NCBI GenBank assembly: GCA_031963005.1 | Contig: JASSUL010000002.1 | Location: forward strand, 141,980 to 205,979 | From: JASSUD01 sp031963005 | GTDB taxonomy: Bacteria > Pseudomonadota > Gammaproteobacteria > Burkholderiales > Burkholderiaceae | Direction of reading: 5' to 3' | DNA length: 64,000 bases | Shown here: one piece after another, positions 1 to 9,298 of the stretch | Layout of the letters: the number at the start of each line of letters is the position of its first letter | How positions within the stretch are numbered: the stretch's first letter is position 1 | Program-made: the position numbers and the translations under genes | The notes under the pieces: generated by a model | The model's database searches: none | What the model was told of the DNA's origin: nothing | The model's input: only the letters and a program-made list of their open reading frames with translations

Positions 1-1
1 T

Positions 2-349
2 TTAAATATATCCATTGTCGGGCCATTCCTAGCAGAAGCTTTTGTATCTGTGTTACCTCAACTTCCTGAATTGGTGCAATTAAATGTAGTTGGAAGGAGC
101 GAACTAAATATGGTTCTTGAGACAATACATTTGCCTTCTCCCATCCTGCAGGACTTGAAAAAACAAATGGAAGAAGAAAGAAAAGGGCCGAAGAGCAACG
201 CACTCTTTAGGTTAAAAATTTCCTTTCTAAGGAGCAAAGAAGAGGCAGATGCGATTTTCTCTAAAATAGGAGATAGACATTATAAAATAACCGTACCAGC
301 CGGCACTAAGGAATGGTCTTCTATTTCCTCCATGCTGACCTTGTCTTGA
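2..349 (+). CDS. C-terminal part of a leucine-rich-repeat-like protein (cut by left edge)
   Basis: The reading frame is open from the first bases of the window to the TGA at 347-349, so the true start lies outside; the GTG at 50 is only an internal codon. The visible 115 residues begin with a hydrophobic spacing of the LRR kind (LPELVQLNVVG follows a leucine-rich stretch), then a charged segment (KKQMEEERKG) and a short C-terminal tail. This resembles the end of a ribonuclease-inhibitor-type LRR domain such as the one encoded at 33051-34220, but one repeat is too little to assign a family. Base composition is AT-rich like the other effector-like genes here. No terminator is evident downstream. 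Confidence 0.45.
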   Translation, partial: LNISIVGPFLAEAFVSVLPQLPELVQLNVVGRSELNMVLETIHLPSPILQDLKKQMEEERKGPKSNALFRLKISFLRSKEEADAIFSKIGDRHYKITVPAGTKEWSSISSMLTLS

Positions 350-465
350 TTTGATCCTTTGACCTTTCTCCCAGCAACGCTCTCATTGATAACTGAGTAC
401 AAAGCGCTCAATGAGCCCTGTTATGGGTAAATCCCCGCTTTACAAAAAAGCAGATCATTTCAGTA

Positions 466-651
466 TTAAAGAAGTCCAGTGTGCGCACTCACAGTCGTTT
501 CTTGCCAGCTAAGCTCCGTCACATATAAGCTGTTTTTCCGCGCAAGTGCAAAAGGCTTACCCACTCCTACCGCTTGCAGCTGCAGAACATCGCCTACATA
601 CACAACTCTTTTTTCTGATTTTAATATGCGGTCGAACTTGACATAGGCGGC
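466..651 (-). other. open frame without start codon, possible gene remnant
   Basis: Between the LRR gene and tRNA-Gly the minus strand has a 62-codon open stretch bounded by stops at 652-654 and 466-468, with no good start. It would read VVYVGDVLQLQAVGVG and similar well-formed protein sequence, so it may be a decayed gene end. I cannot name a family. Nothing else is visible in 350-711. Confidence 0.2.
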
Positions 652-711
652 CTACTTATTCATAATCGCGGCCTTTCGCATGCAGTGTATTGCGGAGCAG
701 CATTTTACAAC

Positions 712-787
712 GCGGGAATAGCTCAGTTGGTAGAGCGCAACCTTGCCAAGGTTGAGGTCGCGAGTTCGAGACTCGTTTCCCGCTCCA
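712..787 (+). tRNA. tRNA-Gly(GCC)
   Basis: A 76-nt cloverleaf: the acceptor stem GCGGGAA pairs with TTCCCGC. The anticodon stem CAACC/GGTTG encloses loop TTGCCAA with anticodon GCC, and the T-loop has the GTTCGA motif. The discriminator base is T and CCA is encoded. It is followed 167 nt later by tRNA-Cys; Gly-Cys tRNA neighbours are common in proteobacteria. Confidence 0.97.
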
Positions 788-954
788 TATTTTTGTTTCT
801 GTATTGGTATTCTTTCATACAGAAATGCAATTGTAGGCATGCCCTACATAGACCCATTTCTTTTTGGGGGCTATAGCTTCCCTTTTTTATTATTGGAATA
901 CGCTAAAAGCTAGTAACCTAGCTACAAATAAAAACAGCGTTTCTTTTCAACTTT

Positions 955-1028
955 GGCGGGATGGCAGAATGGTGATGCAGCGGCCTGCAAAGCCGCCAAC
1001 GTCGGTTCGATTCCGGCTCTCGCCTCCA
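955..1028 (+). tRNA. tRNA-Cys(GCA)
   Basis: A 74-nt cloverleaf with acceptor GGCGGGA/TCTCGCC (one G-T pair). The anticodon stem GCGGC/GCCGC encloses loop CTGCAAA with anticodon GCA; the T-arm contains GGTTCGATTCC and CCA is encoded. It lies just upstream of an integrase pseudogene, the usual position for an integration target, although the repeat that brackets the island starts 46 nt beyond the tRNA end. Confidence 0.97.
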
Positions 1029-1073
1029 GGAACTACAACGGTTCCAGAAAATATATAGCAAAATTTCCCTCTG

Positions 1074-1120
1074 TTTTTTGGCGAAAGTATTTTCGCCATC
1101 CAATCAAATTGCTTCAAATC
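1074..1120. repeat. left direct repeat of the type I R-M island (putative att-like site)
   Basis: About 47 bp (T6 run, then GGCGAAAGTATTTTCGCC, then CAATCAAATTGCTTCAAATC) recur in the same orientation at 9000-9048 with about 80% identity by eye. The left copy contains a perfect hairpin (GGCGAAA/TTTTCGCC) and overlaps the 3' end of the integrase remnant. The pair brackets the integrase remnant and hsdMSR, as attL/attR would. The degeneracy suggests an old insertion. Confidence 0.45.
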
Positions 1121-1500
1121 TATTGCCAACAAGCCTCCCTACACGCCCTCGAATGTAGGCGGCAGTTTGCTTTTCTGTTGTATGCCCTAAAAAGCGTCGA
1201 GTTTCATTCATACTCTCGATACGTTCTTTGTCAGAGCTGCTTTGGGCCGTAAATCTCGAAATTGAAATTCAAACCATTCCAAACCTAATTTCTATATTTC
1301 CTGCACGCTTAATTGCGCATTTAATTCTTCTAGCTTGGCCTTCGTAGCAGCACGGGCTTTATCAAAACGGTAACGAAATTTTCCATCCAGAATTAAACGT
1401 TACCCATTTTTATCAGTAAGAATAATTTGACCAAGAATGGAGCTAGCGCGAGCCTGCTCGATAGCAACTTTGCAATGCTAAGTCTTTAGGTCAGCCGTCT
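1104..1500 (-). pseudogene. tyrosine recombinase (phage-type integrase), C-terminal half, inactivated
   Basis: Reading the minus strand gives successive pieces of an integrase catalytic domain. First come FRYRFDKARAATKAKLEE and FEFQFRDLRPKAA (the catalytic Arg block). After a frameshift come SMNETRRFLGHTTEKQTA (the His box) and AAYIRGRVGRLVGNRFEAI with the nucleophilic Tyr, ending at TCA 1104-1106. In-frame stops occur near 1395 and 1300, and the frame changes near 1230, so the protein cannot be made. The 5' half of the gene is not recognisable. Its position between tRNA-Cys and the restriction-modification operon suggests it mobilised this island. Family recognition rests on the conserved Arg/His/Tyr blocks read directly from the sequence. 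Confidence 0.8.
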
Positions 1501-1951
1501 AGATAAAAAAATAAAAGCGGGACGCTTCATTTATTCATCCTGAGTGAAATATTAGAGCAGTGGCATAACGCGGTTTGCGCGTCGATTTCTGTGTACGAGC
1601 CAGAGCCAGTCGGTTCTGCTCAGCTGTTATGTTCTTTAGATTTACCGCATGGTGAAGAGCTTGGCTTATATATGCGCAAGCTAGTCAATCTAATTCCTTT
1701 TTATGCACGTAAAAAACGTGCAAACAGCAACTATAATTGCGCCATTAAGAAAAATTCCTACTTCAAAGGCAAAGGCACCATATCGCTGTTTATTAGAGCC
1801 CAGGGGGCAATCTGTGGGCTCATTGACCTATGCAATGTTTGGTTTGAAGAGTGATGAAATAAACCGTTGGGATTCTCAGCAAGTATTGAGAACACAATTC
1901 TGCAGCGGGTAGCAAGGCTGCAGAAGTAGCCGTCAATGAAAGGCAGGTGCA
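1501..1951. other. gap between integrase remnant and hsdM, probable degraded coding DNA
   Basis: No intact gene is supported. A plus-strand open frame from GTG 1591 to 1854 would contain LDLPHGEELGLYMRKLVN and ARKKRANSNYN, well-formed enough to suggest a gene remnant, but I recognise no family and there is no convincing ribosome-binding site. The last 30 bases carry the hsdM leader (AGGCAGG about 6 nt before ATG 1952). Confidence 0.3.
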
Positions 1952-4336
1952 ATGAAATATAGCAAACAACAAAACCATGGCCAATTGAAATGGATCGCTG
2001 ACTTCATTTGGAACATCGCCGATGATAGGCTGCGCGACGTATACGTGCGTGGCAAGTACCGCGATGTGATTCTTCCCTTCACGGTATTGAGGCGGCTTGA
2101 TGCTGTGTTGGAGTCAAGCAAGCAAGCTGTGTTGGAACAGAAGATTTTCCTTAATAGGCACAAAGTCGCTGAACAGGGTGGCGCACTACAGATGGCGGCG
2201 GGGCAGGCCTTCTACAACACATCTGATTTTACGTTGGCGAAATTAAAGGCTAGTGGCGCAAGCCAGAGACTACGTGATGATTTTATCAATTACTTAAACG
2301 GATTCTCGCCCAACGTCCAAGAAATCTTGACCAAATTCAAATTTCGCGATCAGATTCAAACATTGGTCGATGCGCATGTTTTGGGTTATCTCATCGAGGA
2401 CTTCCTCGACCCTAAGGTCAATCTCTCGCCACTACCAGTCAGAGACGTAGATGGGCGGATGAAACTGCCTGCGCTAGACAACCACGGCATGGGAACTGTG
2501 TTTGAAGAGCTAATTCGTCGCTTCAACGAAGAAAATAATGAAGAAGCTGGTGAGCACTTCACGCCGCGCGACGTGGTCAAGCTGATGGCCAAGTTGCTGT
2601 TTATGCCGGTAGCCGATCTCATTCAATCCGGAACTTATCTACTGTACGACGGCAGCTGCGGTACTGGCGGGATGCTGACCGTAGCCGAAGAAACGCTGCA
2701 AGAACTAGCCGAAAACCATGGCAAGGAAGTCTCGATTCACTTGTTTGGACAGGAGATCAATCCGGAGACCTACGCCATCTGCAAGGCTGATCTGCTACTT
2801 AAGGGGGAGGGCGTTGAAGCTGAGAATATTTTTGGGGGGGCCGACAAATCCACATTATCGGCTGACCAATTTCCGTCGCGCGAGTTCGACTTCATGCTTT
2901 CCAATCCACCTTACGGCAAGAGTTGGAAGACTGACTTTGAGCGCATGGGCGGCAAAAAGGAGTTCAGCGACCCGCGCTTTATTGTCAGCCACGGCGGTGA
3001 TCCCGAATTTAAGCTCCTCACACGTTCTAGCGATGGGCAGCTGATGTTCTTGGTGAATAAGCTGCAAAAGATGAAACACAGCACCCCTTTGGGCAGCCGT
3101 ATTGCGCTAGTGCATAACGGATCGGCTCTTTTCACCGGCGATGCAGGGCAGGGAGAGAGCAACATCCGCCGTTGGGTGATCGAGAACGACTGGCTTGAAG
3201 CCATCATCGCGCTGCCTCTCAACATTTTCTACAATACGGGCATTGCTACCTATATTTGGGTACTGGCCAATCGCAAAGCAGAACATCGGCGTGGCAAGGT
3301 GCAACTGATCGATGCTACACAATGGTTTTGCCCACTGCGACGCAACCTCGGCAAGAAAAACTGTGAGTTGGGCGATGCAGACATTGATCGTATCCTAGCG
3401 TACTACCTTGATCAGCCATCCTCCAATTCCGTAGAGACTGCGCCTGAATGCAAGTGGTTTGACAATGCTGATTTTGGTTACTGGAAGGTCATTATTGAGC
3501 GCCCGCTGCGTCTCAAGAGTCAGCTTAAGCGAAGTGTCATTGAGAATTTGCGCTTTACCAGTGGTGACGAGTTGCTGCGTGGCGAGATTTACGCGCGTTA
3601 CGGTGAAAAGCTTTACGTAGAGTTCGCTAAGTTTAAGCCTGAGATCGAGGCATGGCTTAAGGGCGATGATGAGGAAGACGGCGACGATGATTCGAACCTT
3701 GAAGCTAGCCAGTCCACTAAGAAGGCGATACCTGAAAAACGCCGCAAAAAACTCCTCGATCTAACCAGTTGGTTGCGCGACAAGACCTTGCTCGAGCTAG
3801 CCAACCTGGCACGACAGGAGCTGGGTGAAGATATCTTTGATAACCACAACGAGTTTCGTGTCCGTTTTGAGGCCGCAATGAAAGCCCACGGCAAGAGGCT
3901 TGATGCATCAGAGAAGAAGACTATCTACAAGGCTGTGAGTTGGCGTGATGAGAGCGCACCGCCGGTATATGCTCGCCGCACCAAACTCAAAACGAGTGAG
4001 CACTTCGAAGCTGGTTACGACGGTGCCTATCTGGAAGAGATAGGCAAGGATAGATACATGGTCGAATTTGAGCCTGATGCTGATCTGCGTGATATCGAGC
4101 AAGTACCATTCAAAGAGCCTGGTGGCATTGAAGCCTTCTTTGCTCGCGAAGTATTGCCCCATGCGCCCGATGCCTGGATTGCAACGACTGCTACCAAGAT
4201 CGGTTACGAGATTTCGTTTGCTCGGTATTTCTACAAGCCCACACCGCTGCGCACGTTAGAGGAAATCTGCGCTGATATTCTGGAGCTGGAACGACAGACC
4301 GAAGGGTTGCTGCAGAAAATTGTGGGGGGTGAGTAA
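1952..4336 (+). CDS. hsdM: type I restriction-modification system, methyltransferase subunit HsdM
   Basis: A 794-residue N6-adenine DNA methyltransferase. The N-terminal HsdM helical domain is followed by the typical junction EHFTPRDVVKLM (about residue 201). The SAM-binding motif I is DGSCGTGG (233-240) and the catalytic motif IV is NPPY (318-321). The protein is longer than the roughly 500-residue classical HsdM; an acidic stretch (DDEEDGDDD, about residue 570) separates the catalytic core from an extra C-terminal region of over 200 residues, as in the longer-HsdM branch of type I systems. The start is supported by an AGGCAGG upstream. Its stop TAA overlaps the hsdS ATG (TAATG), so the genes are translationally coupled. 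With HsdS it should methylate adenines in a bipartite target. Confidence 0.96.
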   Translation: MKYSKQQNHGQLKWIADFIWNIADDRLRDVYVRGKYRDVILPFTVLRRLDAVLESSKQAVLEQKIFLNRHKVAEQGGALQMAAGQAFYNTSDFTLAKLKASGASQRLRDDFINYLNGFSPNVQEILTKFKFRDQIQTLVDAHVLGYLIEDFLDPKVNLSPLPVRDVDGRMKLPALDNHGMGTVFEELIRRFNEENNEEAGEHFTPRDVVKLMAKLLFMPVADLIQSGTYLLYDGSCGTGGMLTVAEETLQELAENHGKEVSIHLFGQEINPETYAICKADLLLKGEGVEAENIFGGADKSTLSADQFPSREFDFMLSNPPYGKSWKTDFERMGGKKEFSDPRFIVSHGGDPEFKLLTRSSDGQLMFLVNKLQKMKHSTPLGSRIALVHNGSALFTGDAGQGESNIRRWVIENDWLEAIIALPLNIFYNTGIATYIWVLANRKAEHRRGKVQLIDATQWFCPLRRNLGKKNCELGDADIDRILAYYLDQPSSNSVETAPECKWFDNADFGYWKVIIERPLRLKSQLKRSVIENLRFTSGDELLRGEIYARYGEKLYVEFAKFKPEIEAWLKGDDEEDGDDDSNLEASQSTKKAIPEKRRKKLLDLTSWLRDKTLLELANLARQELGEDIFDNHNEFRVRFEAAMKAHGKRLDASEKKTIYKAVSWRDESAPPVYARRTKLKTSEHFEAGYDGAYLEEIGKDRYMVEFEPDADLRDIEQVPFKEPGGIEAFFAREVLPHAPDAWIATTATKIGYEISFARYFYKPTPLRTLEEICADILELERQTEGLLQKIVGGE

Positions 4337-5733
4337 TGGTTGCTACATATAGGGCTTACCGAAAGCCAAATATGCGTTGGCTTGCGTTAGTGCCCGAGCA
4401 CTGGAACGAGCAGCGAGCCAAGGTTTTTTTTCGTGAGGTAGATGAGCGTTCCCGCACGGGTAGAGAGGAATTGCTGTCGGTATCACATTTGACTGGTGTT
4501 ACCCCACGCAGCCAGAAAAACGTGACGATGTTCAAGGCCGCTAGTTATATTGGTCACAAAGTTTGCAATCCAGGCGATATTGTGATCAACACCCTATGGG
4601 CCTGGATGGCTGCCTTAGGCGCTGCGCGCCATACAGGCTTGGTTAGTCCGGCCTATGGCATTTACCGCCCACACCGGTCTGACTCTTTCAATTCAGCCTA
4701 TCTCGATTATTTGCTACGCACTCGTGCCTATGTGGCTGAGTACATAGGTCGCTCAACAGGTATTCGCGCTTCGCGCCTGCGCTTGTATCCGAACCAGTTC
4801 CTCGACATCCCACTGATTCAGCCGCCACGAAATGAACAAGACCAGATCGTTGCCTATCTACAGGTGCAGGATGCTCATATCGCCCGCTTTATTAAAGCCA
4901 AGCGTGATCTCATCAATCTGCTGACCGAGCAAAAACTGTGCATCATCGATCAGGCTGTCACTCGAGGTCTTGATGCCTCAGTCAAGTTGAAACCTTCAGG
5001 TATCGATTGGCTTGGCTTTGTACCACAGCATTGGTTAGTCAAACCACTTAAGCGATGGGTTCACCTAAACGCTAGCACCTTGGGAGAGAAAACTAGCCCC
5101 GATTTCGAGTTTCTCTACGTCGATATCGGCTCTGTGAAAACGGGGAGATTGATAAAGAAACTTGAACGACTAAGGTTTGAAACCGCACCGTCCCGTGCCC
5201 GTCGAGTTTTGCGCCAAGGGGATACGATTATCTCCACAGTGCGCACCTATTTAAAAGCTATTTGGTACGTTGATGAGGATGTCGGTGATTTGATCGCATC
5301 AACCGGTTTCGCTGTGCTCACTCCTGGCTCGAACGTCGAATCTGAATATCTCGGCTATGTAATTCAAAGCACTGTATTCGTTAATCATGTCACAGCCAAT
5401 TCAATTGGCATTGCCTATCCAGCTATTGCAGAGACAGTGCTTGGGCGGCTACCGGTGATGCTGCCTTCCACGCTCATAGAACAGCAATCAATTGTTGCTC
5501 ACATTAAGGCCGAGAGTGCTCCGTTGGATCATGCTATTGAGCAGGCGTTGCTGGAAATCAAACTGATTCGCGAATACCGCGATCGCCTGATTGCCGATGT
5601 GGTCACCGGACAGGTAGATGTACGTGGATGGTTTTCCGGCCCCGACGATGTAGTGACCGATGAAGATTTGGCTGTATTGGGCGACGATGAAGAACTAGAT
5701 ACCGATGGAGAAATTGAGGATGGCGATAATTGA
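4336..5733 (+). CDS. hsdS: type I restriction-modification system, specificity subunit HsdS
   Basis: A 465-residue protein with the two-fold HsdS layout: a target-recognition domain, a conserved helical region, a second recognition domain and a second helical region. The internal repeat is visible in the paired entries MRWLALVPEHW (about residue 13) and IDWLGFVPQHW (about 225), and in the paired conserved-region blocks NEQDQIVAYLQ and EQQSIVAHIKA. It determines which DNA sequence HsdM and HsdR act on. The ATG overlaps the hsdM stop, and the 3' end overlaps hsdR. The acidic tail (DDEELDTDGEIEDGD) is unusual but intact. Both recognition domains appear full length, so the system looks functional. 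Confidence 0.94.
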   Translation: MVATYRAYRKPNMRWLALVPEHWNEQRAKVFFREVDERSRTGREELLSVSHLTGVTPRSQKNVTMFKAASYIGHKVCNPGDIVINTLWAWMAALGAARHTGLVSPAYGIYRPHRSDSFNSAYLDYLLRTRAYVAEYIGRSTGIRASRLRLYPNQFLDIPLIQPPRNEQDQIVAYLQVQDAHIARFIKAKRDLINLLTEQKLCIIDQAVTRGLDASVKLKPSGIDWLGFVPQHWLVKPLKRWVHLNASTLGEKTSPDFEFLYVDIGSVKTGRLIKKLERLRFETAPSRARRVLRQGDTIISTVRTYLKAIWYVDEDVGDLIASTGFAVLTPGSNVESEYLGYVIQSTVFVNHVTANSIGIAYPAIAETVLGRLPVMLPSTLIEQQSIVAHIKAESAPLDHAIEQALLEIKLIREYRDRLIADVVTGQVDVRGWFSGPDDVVTDEDLAVLGDDEELDTDGEIEDGDN

Positions 5734-8716
5734 CACCAGTGAGAAAGGTTTAGAGACTTTGATCGTGCGCGAACTCTGTACTACTGGTGGTTATGTGCAG
5801 GGCCAAGCCAGTGACTACAATCGCGATGTGGCAGTGGATGTAGCGCAGTTGCTAGCCTTCTTGCAGGCGACTCAGCCTCAGGTTGTTGAGACACTAGAGT
5901 TGGCCCTCCCTGGTATCCAGCGTTCGCAATTTCTGCATCGCATCCAGGGTGAAATAACTAAGCGTGGTGTTGTCGATGTTTTGCGCAAGGGCATCAGCTA
6001 TGGACCAGCATATGTCGATTTGTACAAATTGTTACCGACGCCCGGTAATGTCAATGCTGCTGAAAATTTTAGTAAGAACATCTTTAGCGTGACCCGGCAG
6101 CTGCGTTATAGCAATGATGAATCGCAGCGCTCGCTGGATATGGTTATCTTCATCAATGGGTTGCCAGTGATGACCTTCGAGCTGAAGAACTCACTGACTA
6201 AGCAGACTATCTTTGATGCGATCAAGCAATACCAGTTTGATCGCAACCCGGACGAACTGCTATTTCACCTGGGGCGTTGCATCGCGCATATCGCGGTAGA
6301 TGATACTGAGGTACGTTTCTGCACCCATCTAACTGGTAAAACCTCGTGGTTTTTACCGTTCAACCAGGGCTATAAGGGCGGCGCGGGCAATCCGCCTAAC
6401 CCATATGGCCTCAAGACCGACTACTTGTGGAAGCAGGTGTTGATTCGCGAATCGCTCACCAACATTATCGAGAATTTTGCGCAGGTAGTGATGGAGGAAG
6501 ATGAAAAAGGAAAAAAGCGGCGCAAGCAGATATTTCCGCGCTTCCATCAGTTGCGCACAGTCCGAGCTTTATTGCGTCGTGCCTCCGAGGATGGGGTGGG
6601 TAAACGCTATCTTATCCAGCATTCAGCGGGTAGTGGCAAAAGCAATACCATCGCGTGGTTAGCCCACCAATTGGTCGGACTGAAGACTAATGCTGACGCC
6701 TCGCTAGCACAATTCGACTCTATCATCGTCATTACAGATCGGCGCGCTCTGGATGCTCAAATTGCGCGCACCATCAAGAGCTATGACCATGTTGCGTCTA
6801 TTGTCGGGCACTCGGATAGCGCTGAAGAACTACGTACCTTTTTGCAACGCGGTAAAAAAATCATCGTCACCACGGTTCAAAAATTTCCCTTCATCCTGGA
6901 CGAATTGGGAGAGTTAGGAAGCAAGAAATTTGCGCTGCTGATTGATGAAGCGCATTCGAGTCAAGGTGGCAAGACAGCAGCTAAGATGCACATAGTGCTT
7001 TCAGCCGCGCCAGGAGAAGATGAAGATGACGAAGAGTCGGTTGAAGACTTGGTCAATGAACTGATTGAGTCGCGCAAAATGCTGTCGAACGCTAGCTACT
7101 TTGCCTTCACCGCCACCCCAAAAAATAAGACATTAGAATTGTTCGGCAAGCGCTATGTGGAAGGCGAAGAAGTGAGTTTTCGCTCGCCACCAGAGCTGAC
7201 CTATACTACTAAACAAGCTATTCAGGAAGGTTTTATCCTCGATGTGCTCGCGAATTACATGTCGCTGGATAGCTTCTACCATGTCGCTAAAACAGCCAAG
7301 GATGACCCCGAATTTGACAAAGTGAAGGCGCTAAAGAAAATTCGCCATTATGTTGAATCTCACGATACAGCCATTCGCAAGAAGGCGGAAATCATGGTCG
7401 ACCACTTTTTAGCGCAAGTAGCAGGCAAACAGAAAATCGGCGGCAAGGCGCGAGCAATGATAGTCTGCAGCGGCATTGCACGAGCTATCGATTACTTCCG
7501 AGAAGTCTCAGATTATCTCGTCGAAATCAAGAGCCCGTTTCGGCCAATAGTCGCTTATTCTGGTGACTTCGAAGTGGGTGGTATGAAGAAAACCGAAGCT
7601 GACCTCAACGAGTTTCCAAGCAAAGACATTCCTGCCAAACTTAGGCAGAACCCATATCGCTTTCTGATCGTTGCCAACAAATTTGTGACCGGCTTTGACG
7701 AACCACTTTTGCATACGATGTATGTGGATAAGCCTTTGGCAGGCGTGTTGGCGGTGCAAACGCTGTCACGTTTAAATCGCGCTTACCCTGGCAAGCACGA
7801 CACCTTTGTGCTCGACTTCGCTAATAATCTTGATGCTGTGAAGGTGGCATTCCAACAGTATTATCAGGCCACAGTGCAAATCGGTGAGACAGATGTCAAC
7901 AAGCTACATGATTTAAAAAATGCTCTCGACGCACAGCAAGTTTATAGCTGGCAGCAAGTGGAGGATTTTGTTGCATTTTTCGTCAAGGGTGAGGACAGAG
8001 ACAAGCTCGACCCTATCCTCGATGTCTGTGTCGCGGAATATAGAGAAAAACTGGATGAAGATGATCAAATCGAGTTCAAAGGCAAAGCCAAGGCTTTCGG
8101 GCGCAGTTACAACTTTTTTGCCGCCATATTGACCTATGGTCATCCAGCTTGGGAAAAGATAGCGATCTTCCTGAACTTTCTGATTCCAAAATTACCAGCC
8201 CCGAAGGAAGAAGATTTTTCCAGAGGTGTGCTGGAAACTATCGACATGGACAGCTACCGCGTAGAGGCAAAGGCTTGCCTGAAGATAGTGATGGATGAGA
8301 CAGACGCTCTAATAGAACCCTCGCCATCAGGCAGTGACGGTCGCAGTGGAGAGACGGAAATTGATAAGCTATCAAATATCATCAAGACCTTCAACAATCT
8401 GTTTGGCAACATAGAATGGAAGGACGCTGATAAGATTAGCAAGGTCATCGCAGAGGAAATCCCAGCGCGCGTGGCACAAGACAGAGCCTACCAGAACGCT
8501 CAAGCGAACTCCGATAAGCAAAACGCGAAGCTGGAGCATGATAAGGCACTAAATCGTGTGGTATTGGATCTGCTGAAGGATCACACCGAGCTTTTCAAGC
8601 AGTACAGTGACAATCCTAACTTCAGGCGCTGGCTCGCAGATATGGTTTTCGACTCGACCTATCATCCAAGAGCATTACCGCCAAAGGCTTCTACGAAGAT
8701 GGAACGTCGGCCATGA
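5720..8716 (+). CDS. hsdR: type I restriction-modification system, restriction/translocase subunit HsdR
   Basis: About 998 residues. The N-terminal PD-(D/E)XK nuclease has D in LDMVIFINGLP and the ExK pair in FELKNS (about residues 140-156). A superfamily 2 helicase motor follows: Walker A HSAGSGKSN (about 301-309), DEAH box (about 409-412), motif III FTATP, and later the GFDEP and QTLSRLNR segments of the second RecA-like domain. It cuts unmethylated DNA after ATP-driven translocation. ATG 5720 is preferred over ATG 5705 because GGAGA lies about 6-7 nt upstream of it. Either start overlaps the end of hsdS, so all three genes form one coupled operon. No truncation or frameshift is seen. Confidence 0.95.
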   Translation: MAIIDTSEKGLETLIVRELCTTGGYVQGQASDYNRDVAVDVAQLLAFLQATQPQVVETLELALPGIQRSQFLHRIQGEITKRGVVDVLRKGISYGPAYVDLYKLLPTPGNVNAAENFSKNIFSVTRQLRYSNDESQRSLDMVIFINGLPVMTFELKNSLTKQTIFDAIKQYQFDRNPDELLFHLGRCIAHIAVDDTEVRFCTHLTGKTSWFLPFNQGYKGGAGNPPNPYGLKTDYLWKQVLIRESLTNIIENFAQVVMEEDEKGKKRRKQIFPRFHQLRTVRALLRRASEDGVGKRYLIQHSAGSGKSNTIAWLAHQLVGLKTNADASLAQFDSIIVITDRRALDAQIARTIKSYDHVASIVGHSDSAEELRTFLQRGKKIIVTTVQKFPFILDELGELGSKKFALLIDEAHSSQGGKTAAKMHIVLSAAPGEDEDDEESVEDLVNELIESRKMLSNASYFAFTATPKNKTLELFGKRYVEGEEVSFRSPPELTYTTKQAIQEGFILDVLANYMSLDSFYHVAKTAKDDPEFDKVKALKKIRHYVESHDTAIRKKAEIMVDHFLAQVAGKQKIGGKARAMIVCSGIARAIDYFREVSDYLVEIKSPFRPIVAYSGDFEVGGMKKTEADLNEFPSKDIPAKLRQNPYRFLIVANKFVTGFDEPLLHTMYVDKPLAGVLAVQTLSRLNRAYPGKHDTFVLDFANNLDAVKVAFQQYYQATVQIGETDVNKLHDLKNALDAQQVYSWQQVEDFVAFFVKGEDRDKLDPILDVCVAEYREKLDEDDQIEFKGKAKAFGRSYNFFAAILTYGHPAWEKIAIFLNFLIPKLPAPKEEDFSRGVLETIDMDSYRVEAKACLKIVMDETDALIEPSPSGSDGRSGETEIDKLSNIIKTFNNLFGNIEWKDADKISKVIAEEIPARVAQDRAYQNAQANSDKQNAKLEHDKALNRVVLDLLKDHTELFKQYSDNPNFRRWLADMVFDSTYHPRALPPKASTKMERRP

Positions 8717-8817
8717 AAATACAACCCTTATGATACTAATGGGCTACATAACTAGGGGACAGGCCAAGGCAGATATGACGCATTGTTCCGAACAAATACG
8801 GCTATCCTGCTTGAGGT

Positions 8818-9078
8818 GTGGGAAATAAAAAACTTAGCATAATAAAGAGGGGTAATGCTGTCTATGCATTATTGGGCAAGCAAGCAGAATTTACCGATGA
8901 CATCCGCGATGCTCTGGAAAGGGCGCTGCAAGATAAAGATGAGGAAGTCAGGATGGAGGCTGCGGCAGTCTTAGAAAATCTTTTATTGAAATTTTTTCGT
9001 TTTTTTCGGCGGAAGTACTTTCGTTATCTAATCAAATTGTTTCAAATCAATAAGCACAGAAACTCATCTCCAGGCTGA
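8818..9078 (+). CDS. short HEAT-repeat-like open frame, probably a gene fragment
   Basis: An 86-codon frame starting at GTG directly after an in-frame TGA. It contains one clear HEAT-like helix pair (ALERALQDKDEEVRMEAAA). After about residue 55 the frame runs into the right direct repeat of the R-M island and becomes basic and aromatic (KFFRFFRRKYFRYL), which suggests that the original reading frame was cut by the repeat. Just upstream, another frame reads ALFRTNTAILLEVWEIKN, a further remnant. I regard it as a decayed gene at the island border rather than a functional protein. Confidence 0.3.
   Translation: MGNKKLSIIKRGNAVYALLGKQAEFTDDIRDALERALQDKDEEVRMEAAAVLENLLLKFFRFFRRKYFRYLIKLFQINKHRNSSPG
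9000..9048. repeat. right direct repeat of the type I R-M island
   Basis: The counterpart of the repeat at 1074-1120 in the same orientation: T-run, GGCGGAAGTACTTTCG, then AATCAAATTGTTTCAAATC. The hairpin of the left copy is degraded here. Together the copies delimit an 8-kb segment holding the integrase remnant and hsdMSR. Confidence 0.45.
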
Positions 9079-9298
9079 TCCTCTGGAAATAGAGGATGCT
9101 AGATTTTTAGGGGAAATGCTCAAATATCCTCTTTTATCCTAACGCTCTAAAGCGGTAATGCATGGACTGGTAAGCTCTACACAAAGTGAACCTTTATGGG
9201 GAGTATAAGTAAAGCTAAAAAGTGACGTAATGTTTATTTTTATCTGGAAGGCTTCTCGATTTCCCAATCGTAAAATCTGTCTACAAACTAACCATCTT

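Noticed and set aside
685..1252. Open frames across the tRNA-Gly and tRNA-Cys genes
   Set aside because: They are accidental frames through the structured tRNA sequence, with no protein-like conservation.
1591..1854. 87-codon open frame between the integrase remnant and hsdM
   Set aside because: No ribosome-binding site, GTG start and no recognised family; kept only as possible degraded coding DNA.
8607..8828. 73-codon frame overlapping the end of hsdR
   Set aside because: It overlaps the well-supported hsdR frame and has no independent start signal; only the downstream pieces look like remnants.
9062..9074. CTCATCTCCAGG resembling the 3' end of tRNA-Cys (CTCGCCTCCAGG), as an att duplicate
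   Set aside because: The match is short, and its order relative to the adjacent direct repeat is reversed compared with the left end, so it is probably coincidence.
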